Notes: generated by a model not told the origin, from the sequence alone. A stretch of DNA of 7,282 bases from Candidatus Kapaibacterium sp. (GCA_025055465.1 JANWXA010000096.1:1-7282), one strand, 5' to 3'. Shown: positions 1 to 6,883, counted from the stretch's first letter. Made by a program: numbers and translations.

Positions 1-1163
1 ACCGAATCCGGGCAGTGGTGGAGCGCTATGTTCGAATGTATCCGCGAGAGCTGGTCTTCCGTCGCCTACTCATTTGGTTTTTGGAAGAGGTTGGAGACGA
101 CCGCTCAGCACTTCAGGAGGTGCGCCGCCTGGATGAACTCCAGGGGGCAACGGGTATGGAGCTTTTGCAGTTTGCAAATGCTGCCCGACAAAGCGAGAAG
201 CTCTCATTAGCTGTCGAGGCTTACGAAGAGCTCCTTCGACGTCGCCCGGGCAAAGAACTTCGATTGCAGGCCTTGTACGGCTATGTGCGTGTCGCTGAAA
301 TGTTGCTACGACAAGGAGCACGCAATATCCCGTGGCAACAAGTGCGGCGGGAGTATGAAGAGCTCGTTCGCCAAGCTGATACCCTCCCACTGGGGGCTGA
401 AGCATTGTACTCGTTAGGGGTCTTTTTGCGGGAGGTTGCCCATGATGGCGTTGCTGCTCGGGAAACCTTCCAGCGCCTGGTCCAGCAGTTCCCGCAAACG
501 CGCTGGGCAGCTCTATCACTGGTTGAACTGGCGCGGTTAGCTCTCCAGTACGATGATACACCACAGACGGAGATGTACTTGCGCCAGGCTATGGATTACG
601 ATACTCTCGTTCCGGAAGCAGCGGAGTGGGCGCGCTTCTGGTGGGCAGAGGTGCAATTCTTTCGAGGTAATCTGGACTCTGCCCGTGCTGGATATGCTGC
701 TGTGGCGCTTCGGACAGGCAGCCCCGCTGCTAATAATGCACTGCAGCGCCTTGTGCTTTTTGAAAACGCCGCCGATCGAGCCCAGCTCAGCCAATTTGGT
801 CAGGCCGAGCAGGCATTTCTCCAAAGGCGGTTGGAGCGTGCCTACGATGGCTACCTTCGCGTGGCAGAGAGCGGTGCTAACGATGATCCTGTGACTGAGC
901 TGGCCCTGCTGCGTGCGGCTGAGGTCGCTTTTGCACGACAGGATTTCAACCATGCGCAGCAATTAGTAACGCGCCTTCTGGCGGGGAACGACGATGCGCT
1001 CTATGGGGAACAAGCCCTGCTGCTGTTGGGAGATGTCTTAGAGCACCAGGATAGGCGTGCTGAGGCAATGGCCGTGTACCAGCAGTTTCTGTTGCGCTTT
1101 CCCGTTTCTATTCATAAGCCAGAGATACAGCGCCGTATCCAGCGCTTGCGTGAAGGAACTTAG
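1..1163 (+). CDS. TPR-repeat protein, C-terminal part (5' end outside the window)
   Basis: The frame is open from the first complete codon (base 3) to TAG at 1161-1163. A GTG at base 15 could be read as a start and would give 382 residues. The codons before it (R-I-R-A-V) are also open and the protein begins in the middle of a helical repeat, so the true start is very probably upstream. Numbering from that GTG, the sequence is a run of alpha-helical hairpins with TPR spacing, clearest near residues 50-83, 126-160, 163-195, 263-285, 296-322 and 331-363. The last unit has the A..Y..FL..FP pattern typical of TPRs that pack against a partner. No enzymatic motif is visible. TPR proteins of this type are usually scaffolds, often periplasmic in Gram-negative bacteria, but the signal peptide that would show this lies outside the window. 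It is convergent with the DUF72 gene. The specific role is unknown. Confidence 0.85.
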   Translation, partial: RIRAVVERYVRMYPRELVFRRLLIWFLEEVGDDRSALQEVRRLDELQGATGMELLQFANAARQSEKLSLAVEAYEELLRRRPGKELRLQALYGYVRVAEMLLRQGARNIPWQQVRREYEELVRQADTLPLGAEALYSLGVFLREVAHDGVAARETFQRLVQQFPQTRWAALSLVELARLALQYDDTPQTEMYLRQAMDYDTLVPEAAEWARFWWAEVQFFRGNLDSARAGYAAVALRTGSPAANNALQRLVLFENAADRAQLSQFGQAEQAFLQRRLERAYDGYLRVAESGANDDPVTELALLRAAEVAFARQDFNHAQQLVTRLLAGNDDALYGEQALLLLGDVLEHQDRRAEAMAVYQQFLLRFPVSIHKPEIQRRIQRLREGT

Positions 1164-1930
1164 AGGCGGGCCTCCAACAGCTCCCGGAAGTGCAAGGCAT
1201 CCTGCGGAGCAGTCCCGGCGGTATTATTGAAGTATACGTATGCCCGGCAACCGCGGCGTATAGCGTCGGCGAGAAGCTCGGCCCAAGGCTGGAGCTCGTC
1301 GTCAGTGTACTGGTGGGCATATCCGCCTTTCAGGCCGTGAAATCGGACATAAAGAAAGGGGGCTGTCTGATTGCGAAAACATGGGTAACGCAGCGAACTG
1401 CTCCAGACAAGGGCGATACCAGCGCTACGGAGCAAGTGCCATACTTCAGAGTTGTCCCATGAGGGATGACGAAACTCGAAGGCGTGCTCTACCGTGGGCG
1501 GGAGCATGGGCAGGAAGGCCCGGAGGAGCTCTATAGCACAGGCATATTGTGGGGGAAATTGCCAGAGCACCGGCCCGAGTTGTGCTCCTAGTAAGGAGAT
1601 GGCCTGCATAAAAGTGTGAAGTAATTCACCATCGGCGTGGAGTTGCCGCCCGTGGGTGATGAGCCGAGGGGCCTTAACGGCGAAGCGGAAGGTCTTGGGC
1701 ACGCTGTGCTTCCAAAATTGAAAGCGCTCCGGCGGGGGCAGTCGGTAGAACGTGCTATTGAGCTCTACCGTGGGGAAGTGTTGGGCATAGAACCGAAGCC
1801 ATTCCCGTGTTGGTAGCTTCCGGGGATACCACCGCGAGCGCCATTCTCGGTATGCCCAACCACTGGTGCCAACGTAGTAGAGGGGAGCCCCCGTATCAGG
1901 GGAGCTGCCCTCTGCCACAGCGCGGGACAT
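1160..1930 (-). CDS. DUF72 (YecE-like) family protein, TIM-barrel fold, function unknown
   Basis: This 256-residue protein has the usual length and landmarks of the DUF72 family (PF01904): GTSGW at residues 21-25, VELNSTFYR at 55-63, FRFAVKAPRLITH at 81-93, LGPVLWQFPP at 118-127, FEFRHPSW at 151-158, YVRFHG at 194-199 and YVYFNN at 231-236, followed by the usual C-terminal helix. Known members are soluble cytoplasmic TIM barrels with no settled biochemical activity, so no reaction is assigned. One small oddity is SSS at 177-179, after ALVW, where many relatives carry an Asp-containing turn. The ATG lies two bases after the stop of the PD40/OmpA gene, and I see no clear Shine-Dalgarno sequence, so translation is probably coupled to that gene. 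The stop TAA (1160-1162) overlaps the TAG of the convergent TPR gene. Family assignment is firm and function is not. Confidence 0.93.
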   Translation of the reverse strand: MSRAVAEGSSPDTGAPLYYVGTSGWAYREWRSRWYPRKLPTREWLRFYAQHFPTVELNSTFYRLPPPERFQFWKHSVPKTFRFAVKAPRLITHGRQLHADGELLHTFMQAISLLGAQLGPVLWQFPPQYACAIELLRAFLPMLPPTVEHAFEFRHPSWDNSEVWHLLRSAGIALVWSSSLRYPCFRNQTAPFLYVRFHGLKGGYAHQYTDDELQPWAELLADAIRRGCRAYVYFNNTAGTAPQDALHFRELLEARL

Positions 1931-1932
1931 TG

Positions 1933-4596
1933 CTACGGTGTTGCCGGTTCTGCCTCGATCGGTGTGCTGATAAGAATCTGCACCGTACGGTTGTAAAAGC
2001 GTCCTTCAGGGAGATCGTTGGTATAGAGCGGGTCGTCCTCCCCAACGCCGCGAGAGGTCAGGCTTTGGTATCGTCCTCTGGCATAGCTTTCGATAGCACG
2101 CATGGCCGTGCGAGCCCGGTTCTCGGAGAGTTTCTTGTTGTGATCATAGAGCCCCACTACATCTGTATGCCCGACAATCTCGATCGTGGAGTTGGGGAAG
2201 ACTCGCGGGAAAACGTATTCCCGTAAGATGCGCTCGTTGACCGGCCCAGCATCGTAACGGTCAAAGGGGAAAAGAATTAGGTTGTAGCGTTCCAACGTTC
2301 GGTCCGCCATGCGTTCGATCTTCTTCTGTTCCGTTGTAACCTGCATAACAGGGATCGTGATCGGGTCCGATGCGCACTCTTGTCCAGTCCTACTCCGGAC
2401 AATCAGACGGGCTTGGTAGGGGACCTCGTCGCTGGGATATTCCCCACGTGGGTTGACCCAATCCCACGTGTATGATGGAGTGATTGTGCCGATGTCCGTC
2501 AGGGTGTTCCAGGGTTGATGCCCGCGGGAGACCTCAATGCGACGGCTCTCTACCAGTGCATCTTCAATACCGTTGCGCATTAGATAGTTCATCGTTTCAG
2601 GCGAAGGTAGTCGTTTCGGGTCGCGGCTAATGATGGGTTTGACTACTTCCCAATCACTGCAGATGAGCTCCACGCGACGATTTTCTACAATACCCTGGGG
2701 GTCGTTGAGGTTCGAAGGAACTCGAGGAAGATCACGCACGGTTATTCTCATCCGTTCGGAGGCGATTCCCCAGATATCTCGTAAGTAGGCGAACACGGCT
2801 TGAGCGCGCTCCTGGGACAAGCCGGGGCGCTTTTCTGCAGGAGTTTTGTTGTCGTTACAACCCACGATTTCCAGTTTCGCTTGAGGGTTTTTCCGGAGGC
2901 GGTAGCCATAGATGTTGAGGATGTGGTAGTACTTTTCCAGGGTTCCGCCAGGGATGCGTTCGTCGCTAAAATGTCGGGTTTCTTCTGGCGAGCGGAAAAG
3001 GATGTAGCGTTCGGGGATTTGGGAAGAGCCCTCCTCGAAGAAAACGTAATGCAAGAGGGGGAAGAGCTCAATAGATGCGACTTCCTCCATCACTAGCCCA
3101 CGGAAGTTTGCGATGGAGGGATCGGTTCTGGCTCGCCGTTTGATGTAGTCAGCCGCTTCCATCTGAGCCTGTAGAACGGGGCGCTGACCCAGAGTAAGTG
3201 TGACACGGATTTCCAGGCTTTTCTGTGCTTCCTCCTCGGTTCGTACCTCCGGCGGCTTCTCTACATGCACTTTTTGTAACACGGTGCCATAATTGGGGTT
3301 GAAAGCGGAGATTTCCAGATCAAACTCTGTAATGCCTAACTTTGGATCGCCGAAGTCTGTAGTGCTGACGACGTACTGAAATTCCGTTCGTGCAGTGCCC
3401 GCGCCGGACACGGTATCCGTTGCCACGCGACCAATGATAGGGTTGCGGATGGTGATTTTTGCTGGAATGTCAGCACCGGTGCACTCGTCGATGACGCGTC
3501 CGACAATGTTGATTGCTCGGAAGAAAGTAGGTACGAATGCCATGAACAGGTCGTAATCGCCCTGATAGCCAGGCAAGTCGCGACGCTTAGAGGCAAAGTA
3601 GAGGACGTTCCCAGCTGCGGGGAGGGTAAGGAATAGCTCGTCCTCAGGGGTGTTGATAGGTTTCCCTAAGTTCTGGGGGGTAGACCAACCGCCGTCGGGT
3701 AGGCGTCGGGTAATGCAGAAGTCCAAGCCGCCAAAGTTAGGCTTATGTCCATCGGAGGCGAAGAAAAAGGTCTGGTTATCGGCAGCGATGAAAGGAGAGG
3801 CTTCGCGCCCGGCAGTGTTAAGCTGGTGGAGATTGACAGCGGGTCTCCATTCGCCCTTTTCGAAGTCGAAGTCGCTATACCAGATGTCTAGATTGCCCTC
3901 GCCATGGGGGCCGGGCCGGTTGGAAACAAAGTAGATACGGCTTTTGTCTGGAGCAATGGAGGGTTGGGCATCCCAAAAGGGGGAGTTTACGTTGGGGCCT
4001 AAATTGCGCGGGCGTGCCCAGCGGTCGCCTTCGATTTCGGTGACATAGATATCACAGCTTCCCAACCCGTCGGGACGGTTACATCCTGTGAAGAAAAGAC
4101 TGCGCCCATCTGCGGCGATGGTTGCCACACCTTCGTTGAAGCGCGTGTTGACTCCTAAATCACCCAGGACTGTTGTGGTGTCAATGTTGAAGGGGGGGAG
4201 GAAGATCGTGTCCAGAGGGTTTTCCTTTCGGGCTGCCCAGAAGTCGTGGGAATAGTTCTTATCAGGTAAAAGCTTGCTACCCGGTCGGTTGGAAACAAAG
4301 TAGAGGGTGCGCCCGTCAGCGGTGACTGTCGGGGCATAGTCAGCATTCGAAGAGTTAACAACTGGCCCCAGGTTGATAATGCGAATGTAGCGACTGCCCA
4401 GGATGGTTTCTTGTTCCTGCAGAGGTTGGGCCAGTGGCTCTATGGTAGCGGCATAGAGGAAGAAACCTTTGCCGCCGGAGGCTGGCGGTATTACTGTTAC
4501 GGGCTGGACAGATGCCTTTACATGATAGTCGGAGCCGTGGGCCCACAGGCAGGCAGTTTCAAGGAAGCTCAGCAGAGCGACGGTCACGAGGTACAT
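1933..4596 (-). CDS. Large PD40 propeller / CRD-like / tandem OmpA-domain envelope protein (PorE-like architecture)
   Basis: The 887-residue protein begins with a hydrophobic export signal (about residues 1-19) that lacks the usual basic residues. Five PD40 propeller blades follow, near residues 87-106, 156-185, 209-238, 264-292 and 317-350; blades 1 and 3 share the string YFVSNRPG. A beta-rich segment at about 362-470 begins GRVIDECTGADIPAKI, which resembles a carboxypeptidase-regulatory-like fold. Two OmpA C-terminal-type domains come next: one at about 513-645 (D582, LSQERA at 593-598, NRRVEL at 639-644) and one at about 770-877 (HTD at 810-812, LSENRA at 823-828, NRTVQI at 869-874). Both keep the Asp and Arg that bind diaminopimelate in OmpA. 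An Ig-like stretch lies between them. The likely location is the periplasm or outer membrane, attached to peptidoglycan. ATG at 4596 is the only ATG, GTG or TTG after an in-frame TAG upstream. The gene lies 67 bases after the barrel gene and just before the DUF72 gene. It could be a type IX secretion PorE relative or simply an OmpA-family protein. Confidence 0.92.
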   Translation of the reverse strand: MYLVTVALLSFLETACLWAHGSDYHVKASVQPVTVIPPASGGKGFFLYAATIEPLAQPLQEQETILGSRYIRIINLGPVVNSSNADYAPTVTADGRTLYFVSNRPGSKLLPDKNYSHDFWAARKENPLDTIFLPPFNIDTTTVLGDLGVNTRFNEGVATIAADGRSLFFTGCNRPDGLGSCDIYVTEIEGDRWARPRNLGPNVNSPFWDAQPSIAPDKSRIYFVSNRPGPHGEGNLDIWYSDFDFEKGEWRPAVNLHQLNTAGREASPFIAADNQTFFFASDGHKPNFGGLDFCITRRLPDGGWSTPQNLGKPINTPEDELFLTLPAAGNVLYFASKRRDLPGYQGDYDLFMAFVPTFFRAINIVGRVIDECTGADIPAKITIRNPIIGRVATDTVSGAGTARTEFQYVVSTTDFGDPKLGITEFDLEISAFNPNYGTVLQKVHVEKPPEVRTEEEAQKSLEIRVTLTLGQRPVLQAQMEAADYIKRRARTDPSIANFRGLVMEEVASIELFPLLHYVFFEEGSSQIPERYILFRSPEETRHFSDERIPGGTLEKYYHILNIYGYRLRKNPQAKLEIVGCNDNKTPAEKRPGLSQERAQAVFAYLRDIWGIASERMRITVRDLPRVPSNLNDPQGIVENRRVELICSDWEVVKPIISRDPKRLPSPETMNYLMRNGIEDALVESRRIEVSRGHQPWNTLTDIGTITPSYTWDWVNPRGEYPSDEVPYQARLIVRSRTGQECASDPITIPVMQVTTEQKKIERMADRTLERYNLILFPFDRYDAGPVNERILREYVFPRVFPNSTIEIVGHTDVVGLYDHNKKLSENRARTAMRAIESYARGRYQSLTSRGVGEDDPLYTNDLPEGRFYNRTVQILISTPIEAEPATP
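3917..3935 (-). repeat. 19-base intragenic repeat, copy in PD40 blade 3
   Basis: This is an exact 19-base match to 4286-4304. It encodes the YFVSNRP segment of the third propeller blade. It reflects the internal blade repeat of the protein rather than a mobile or regulatory repeat. Confidence 0.6.
4286..4304 (-). repeat. 19-base intragenic repeat, copy in PD40 blade 1
   Basis: This is an exact 19-base match to 3917-3935. It encodes the YFVSNRP segment of the first propeller blade. The other three blades have diverged at this place (LFFTGCN, FFFASDG, LYFASKR). Confidence 0.6.
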
Positions 4597-4663
4597 CGTG
4601 AGTCCCGTGGATAAGTCAACATAAACATTACATTGCTACAAATTTACAGATTCGTGCTCACCT
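4597..4663 (-). other. 67-base gap between barrel gene and PD40/OmpA gene
   Basis: The gap is clearly richer in A/T than the flanking genes. It holds the TAAATTTG box but no hairpin followed by a T run. Read-through from the barrel gene into the PD40/OmpA gene is therefore possible, with an added internal promoter. There is no clear Shine-Dalgarno sequence before ATG 4596, as is common in Bacteroidetes. Confidence 0.5.
4639..4646 (-). promoter_or_regulatory. Candidate Bacteroidetes-type -7 box upstream of the PD40/OmpA gene
   Basis: On the minus strand these bases read TAAATTTG, an exact fit to the TAnnTTTG element known from primary-sigma promoters of Bacteroidetes. It lies in the 67-base gap between the barrel gene and the PD40/OmpA gene and would give a leader of about 35-40 bases. 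No clear TTG partner is seen at the -33 spacing, so the call rests on one short, A/T-rich match. Confidence 0.35.
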
Positions 4664-5458
4664 CTACCATGTTCTACCCAGCGAAAGCGTGCAGTACCAC
4701 TGCAAAAGGCGGAACGTGGACGGGGATCGTAAGGCTGCAGAACCGTGTAAGAGGGAATAAAGCCCGAAGCTCAGCCACCACTCCCGTGCGACGAAGAGGT
4801 CAGCACCAATATGGAGTATTCCTCCCCACTGGAAGCGGGTTGGGAGTTGTGCTGACTCGACAACGGGGCTATTATCAATCTGAATGAGAACAACTTCCCC
4901 CGTCGGCAATGTAATGCTCTCCTGGGCAAGCTCTTTTTTGTGACGGAATGGGGCAGACAAAGGGAGATTGAGAGTCGGTCCTGCTGATAAGAGCAACCAC
5001 ACAGTGGGACGCCAGCGAAGATAAGCCCAGAGAAGAGCTGTTGACAGGTTGAGCTCGGCTCGGCTGCGGGTATCCACGGGCATGCGGAACGTGTCTGTAG
5101 GGGCTGCAAACGTAGCGAGTTCCCGCTCACGATAAGAGGCCTGAACTCGGGCCTTTGTCAGTAGGACAGAAGTTCCCCAGAGCCAGTCGGCCGCTAAGGG
5201 GCTGCTGTACGAAATCCCAACGAGCCAGCCCCAGCTCCTGCCGTTGGTAAAATCGTGGGAGCAATTTCCCCGAAAGGCACCCTGTTGGGCACCGATACCA
5301 ATGCCGGTAGTGGCAATAATTTCGGGCGGGTAGTGCTTTTGCATCGGTGCCAGCGGTGATGGCAAGGGTGTGATTTGTCGGTCCTGTCCTTGCAGTGTCG
5401 TGCTTCCTACTATGAGCAGGCAGCACAGTCGTCTCATATAAAACAAGAGCCGATGCAT
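4664..5458 (-). CDS. Predicted outer-membrane beta-barrel protein with signal peptide
   Basis: I do not recognise a named family with certainty. The 264-residue product starts with a signal peptide: a basic n-region (MHRLLFYMRR), a hydrophobic core at about 11-18, and likely cleavage near residues 22-25 (TLQGQ). The rest is rich in alternating polar/apolar strands with aromatic girdle residues and paired short turns, for example about 75-86, 91-108, 132-148, 151-163, 208-222, 226-237 and 249-262. It ends in an aromatic residue (Trp264), as barrel proteins commonly do. That pattern suggests a small outer-membrane barrel of about eight to ten strands, in the general style of PorT or OMP_b-brl proteins. 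The first ATG (5458) is chosen because AGGGA lies five bases before it; an ATG at residue 8 (5437) would also leave a workable signal peptide. It is followed on the same strand by the PD40/OmpA gene, which suggests a shared envelope role. It is divergent from rsmB. Confidence 0.82.
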   Translation of the reverse strand: MHRLLFYMRRLCCLLIVGSTTLQGQDRQITPLPSPLAPMQKHYPPEIIATTGIGIGAQQGAFRGNCSHDFTNGRSWGWLVGISYSSPLAADWLWGTSVLLTKARVQASYRERELATFAAPTDTFRMPVDTRSRAELNLSTALLWAYLRWRPTVWLLLSAGPTLNLPLSAPFRHKKELAQESITLPTGEVVLIQIDNSPVVESAQLPTRFQWGGILHIGADLFVAREWWLSFGLYSLLHGSAALRSPSTFRLLQWYCTLSLGRTW

Positions 5459-5500
5459 AAGTGTCCCTGCAACTTATGGAATGCCAGTAAATCCTCAGCC
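5459..5500. promoter_or_regulatory. Short divergent intergenic region between barrel gene and rsmB
   Basis: Only 42 bases separate the two divergent starts. Promoters for one or both genes must lie here or reach into the coding ends. On the minus strand TAAGTTG is a partial match to the TAnnTTTG element, which is too weak to call a site. No inverted repeat or operator-like symmetry stands out. Confidence 0.3.
5464..5468 (-). promoter_or_regulatory. Ribosome binding site that decides the start of the barrel gene
   Basis: On the minus strand these bases read AGGGA, followed by a five-base spacer (CACTT) and the ATG at 5458. This favours the upstream ATG over the one at 5437, which has no purine-rich run before it. 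Confidence 0.4.
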
Positions 5501-6883
5501 ATGGACCAGAAAAGCAAAACTGGGTTGAATAGACTTTCTCCAGCCCGACTCTTGGCGTGGGAGTTGCTGCTACGGATCGAGCGCGATGCTGCGTATTTGG
5601 ACCGGGTTCTTGATGTGGCGCTCCTGCGCGCGCACCTGTCAGCGTCAGATCGAGCCTTGCTGACGGATTTAGTCCATGGTGTTGTGCGTTGGAAGAGGTG
5701 GTTGGATTTCCAGTTACAGTCCTTTGCTGAACATCCCTTGCAGCAGTATCCCCTGCCTGTCCTGACAGCGCTGCGGATTGGAGCATACCAGTTGCTCTTT
5801 CTGGAGCGGATTCCCGAACACGCTGCGGTCCATCAGGCAGTGGAGCTGATTAAACCGTTAGGCAAGCGTGTGGCAGGATTGGTGAACGCGATTCTCCGAA
5901 CCCTTTTGCGCCATCGCGGCAGTCTACCGCAGCCCTCAGTGGCAGATCCTGCGCGCTATTACGCCACAGTGCACTCGTATCCGGAGTGGCTGGTGGACCG
6001 GTGGCTGGAGCGGTTTGGAGTCGAAGAGACGGTTCGGCTCCTGCAGGCGCAGAACCGCCGTCCAAAGCTATCGTTACGGGTCAATCAACAGCGTATGAGG
6101 CCCGAAACTCTTCTGAGATGGTTGCAGGAACGAAGTGTTAAGGCTGTGCAGTCGCTGTATGTACCCACGTGCGTTCAGGTGGAGCGCTTGCCCTATCCGC
6201 TGTTGCGTGAAGTTCTTGAAAATGGGTGGGCGAGCATTCAGGATGTCAGTTCTGTGCTGGTTGTAGAGCTTGCGGCAGCACAACCTGGGATGCAGATTAT
6301 AGATCTCTGCGGAGCACCTGGTGGAAAAGCCTGTGCAGTCGCCGAACGGCTCCATGGGCAGGGACAGATTGCGGTAGTTGATATTCACCCACGACGGCTC
6401 CGGTTGGCTGAGCGGGAAGCGCAGCGGCTGGGGGTTGCAACCCTCATGAGTTTCCATGTCGCTGATGCTCGCCGCTTTCGCTACGAGTTGGCTGATATTG
6501 TCTTGTTGGATGCGCCCTGCTCTGGACTGGGGACCATCGCTAAGAAGCCAGATATCAAGTGGCGTCGACGGAAAGAGGATATTGCGCCACTGGTGCAGCT
6601 CCAACGAGATATTCTACACAATGCTGCCCAGTTGGTGCGCCCCGGTGGTGTGCTCCTCTACAGCACGTGTACAATCGAGCCGGAGGAGAACCAGGAAGTG
6701 GTTTGGGACTTCCTCCAGCGCCACCCGGAGTTTGTGTTGGAAGAAGCTGACAGATGGTTGCCGGCAGTTGTATGCTGCGATGGATTTCTGCAGACGTTAC
6801 CCCATCGGCACGAGGAATGTGACGGAGCGTTCGCGGCACGGTTGCGCCGGAGAGCTCTGAAGGGCACTAATTTTGAAACATGA
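5501..6883 (+). CDS. rsmB: 16S rRNA (cytosine(967)-C(5))-methyltransferase RsmB
   Basis: The product uses S-adenosylmethionine to methylate C967 (E. coli numbering) of 16S rRNA in the cytoplasm. From ATG 5501 it is 460 residues, slightly longer than E. coli RsmB. Residues about 12-140 form a NusB-like helical RNA-binding domain, including the LTDLVHGVVRWKRWLD segment (54-69). The Rossmann-type methyltransferase domain follows, introduced by GWASIQDVSS (242-251). Motif I is DLCGAPGGK (268-276), with Gly where Ala is usual. DAPCSG (337-342) supplies one conserved Cys (C340), and YSTCTIEPEENQ (387-398) supplies the other (C390, the catalytic type). The C-terminus has DGAFAARLRR (441-450). The frame is open back to 5375, but the extra 42 residues lack family similarity and would overlap the start of the divergent barrel gene, so 5501 is preferred. 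Its stop overlaps the murI start. Confidence 0.95.
   Translation: MDQKSKTGLNRLSPARLLAWELLLRIERDAAYLDRVLDVALLRAHLSASDRALLTDLVHGVVRWKRWLDFQLQSFAEHPLQQYPLPVLTALRIGAYQLLFLERIPEHAAVHQAVELIKPLGKRVAGLVNAILRTLLRHRGSLPQPSVADPARYYATVHSYPEWLVDRWLERFGVEETVRLLQAQNRRPKLSLRVNQQRMRPETLLRWLQERSVKAVQSLYVPTCVQVERLPYPLLREVLENGWASIQDVSSVLVVELAAAQPGMQIIDLCGAPGGKACAVAERLHGQGQIAVVDIHPRRLRLAEREAQRLGVATLMSFHVADARRFRYELADIVLLDAPCSGLGTIAKKPDIKWRRRKEDIAPLVQLQRDILHNAAQLVRPGGVLLYSTCTIEPEENQEVVWDFLQRHPEFVLEEADRWLPAVVCCDGFLQTLPHRHEECDGAFAARLRRRALKGTNFET

Noticed and set aside
15..17. GTG as the real start of the TPR gene
   Set aside because: The frame stays open to the window edge and the protein starts inside a helical repeat with no signal peptide or ribosome site, so the gene is more likely truncated by the window.
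70..962. Antisense open frames over the TPR gene (164 and 141 residues)
   Set aside because: They have no recognisable motif and atypical composition, and the plus-strand TPR pattern explains the region.
1163..1174. Small hairpin GAGGC-GG-GCCTC at the convergent stops, as a shared terminator
   Set aside because: The stem is only four to five pairs with a tiny loop and no T run follows on either strand.
4525..4596. Lipoprotein signal on the PD40/OmpA protein at Cys16
   Set aside because: The residues before it (L-E-T-A) break the lipobox, with Glu at -3; kept only as a possibility in the findings.
4633..4887. 84-residue plus-strand open frame in the gap and end of the barrel gene
   Set aside because: It is antisense to a gene with clear barrel features, has no motif and has no ribosome site.
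5375..5500. N-terminal extension of rsmB by 42 residues
   Set aside because: The extra residues have no resemblance to the RsmB N-terminus, overlap the signal-peptide end of the divergent barrel gene, and make the protein too long. ATG 5501 fits the family.
5127..5786. 219-residue open frame on the minus strand
   Set aside because: It lies across rsmB and the barrel gene in another frame, has low-complexity composition and shows no family motif. It is a shadow frame.
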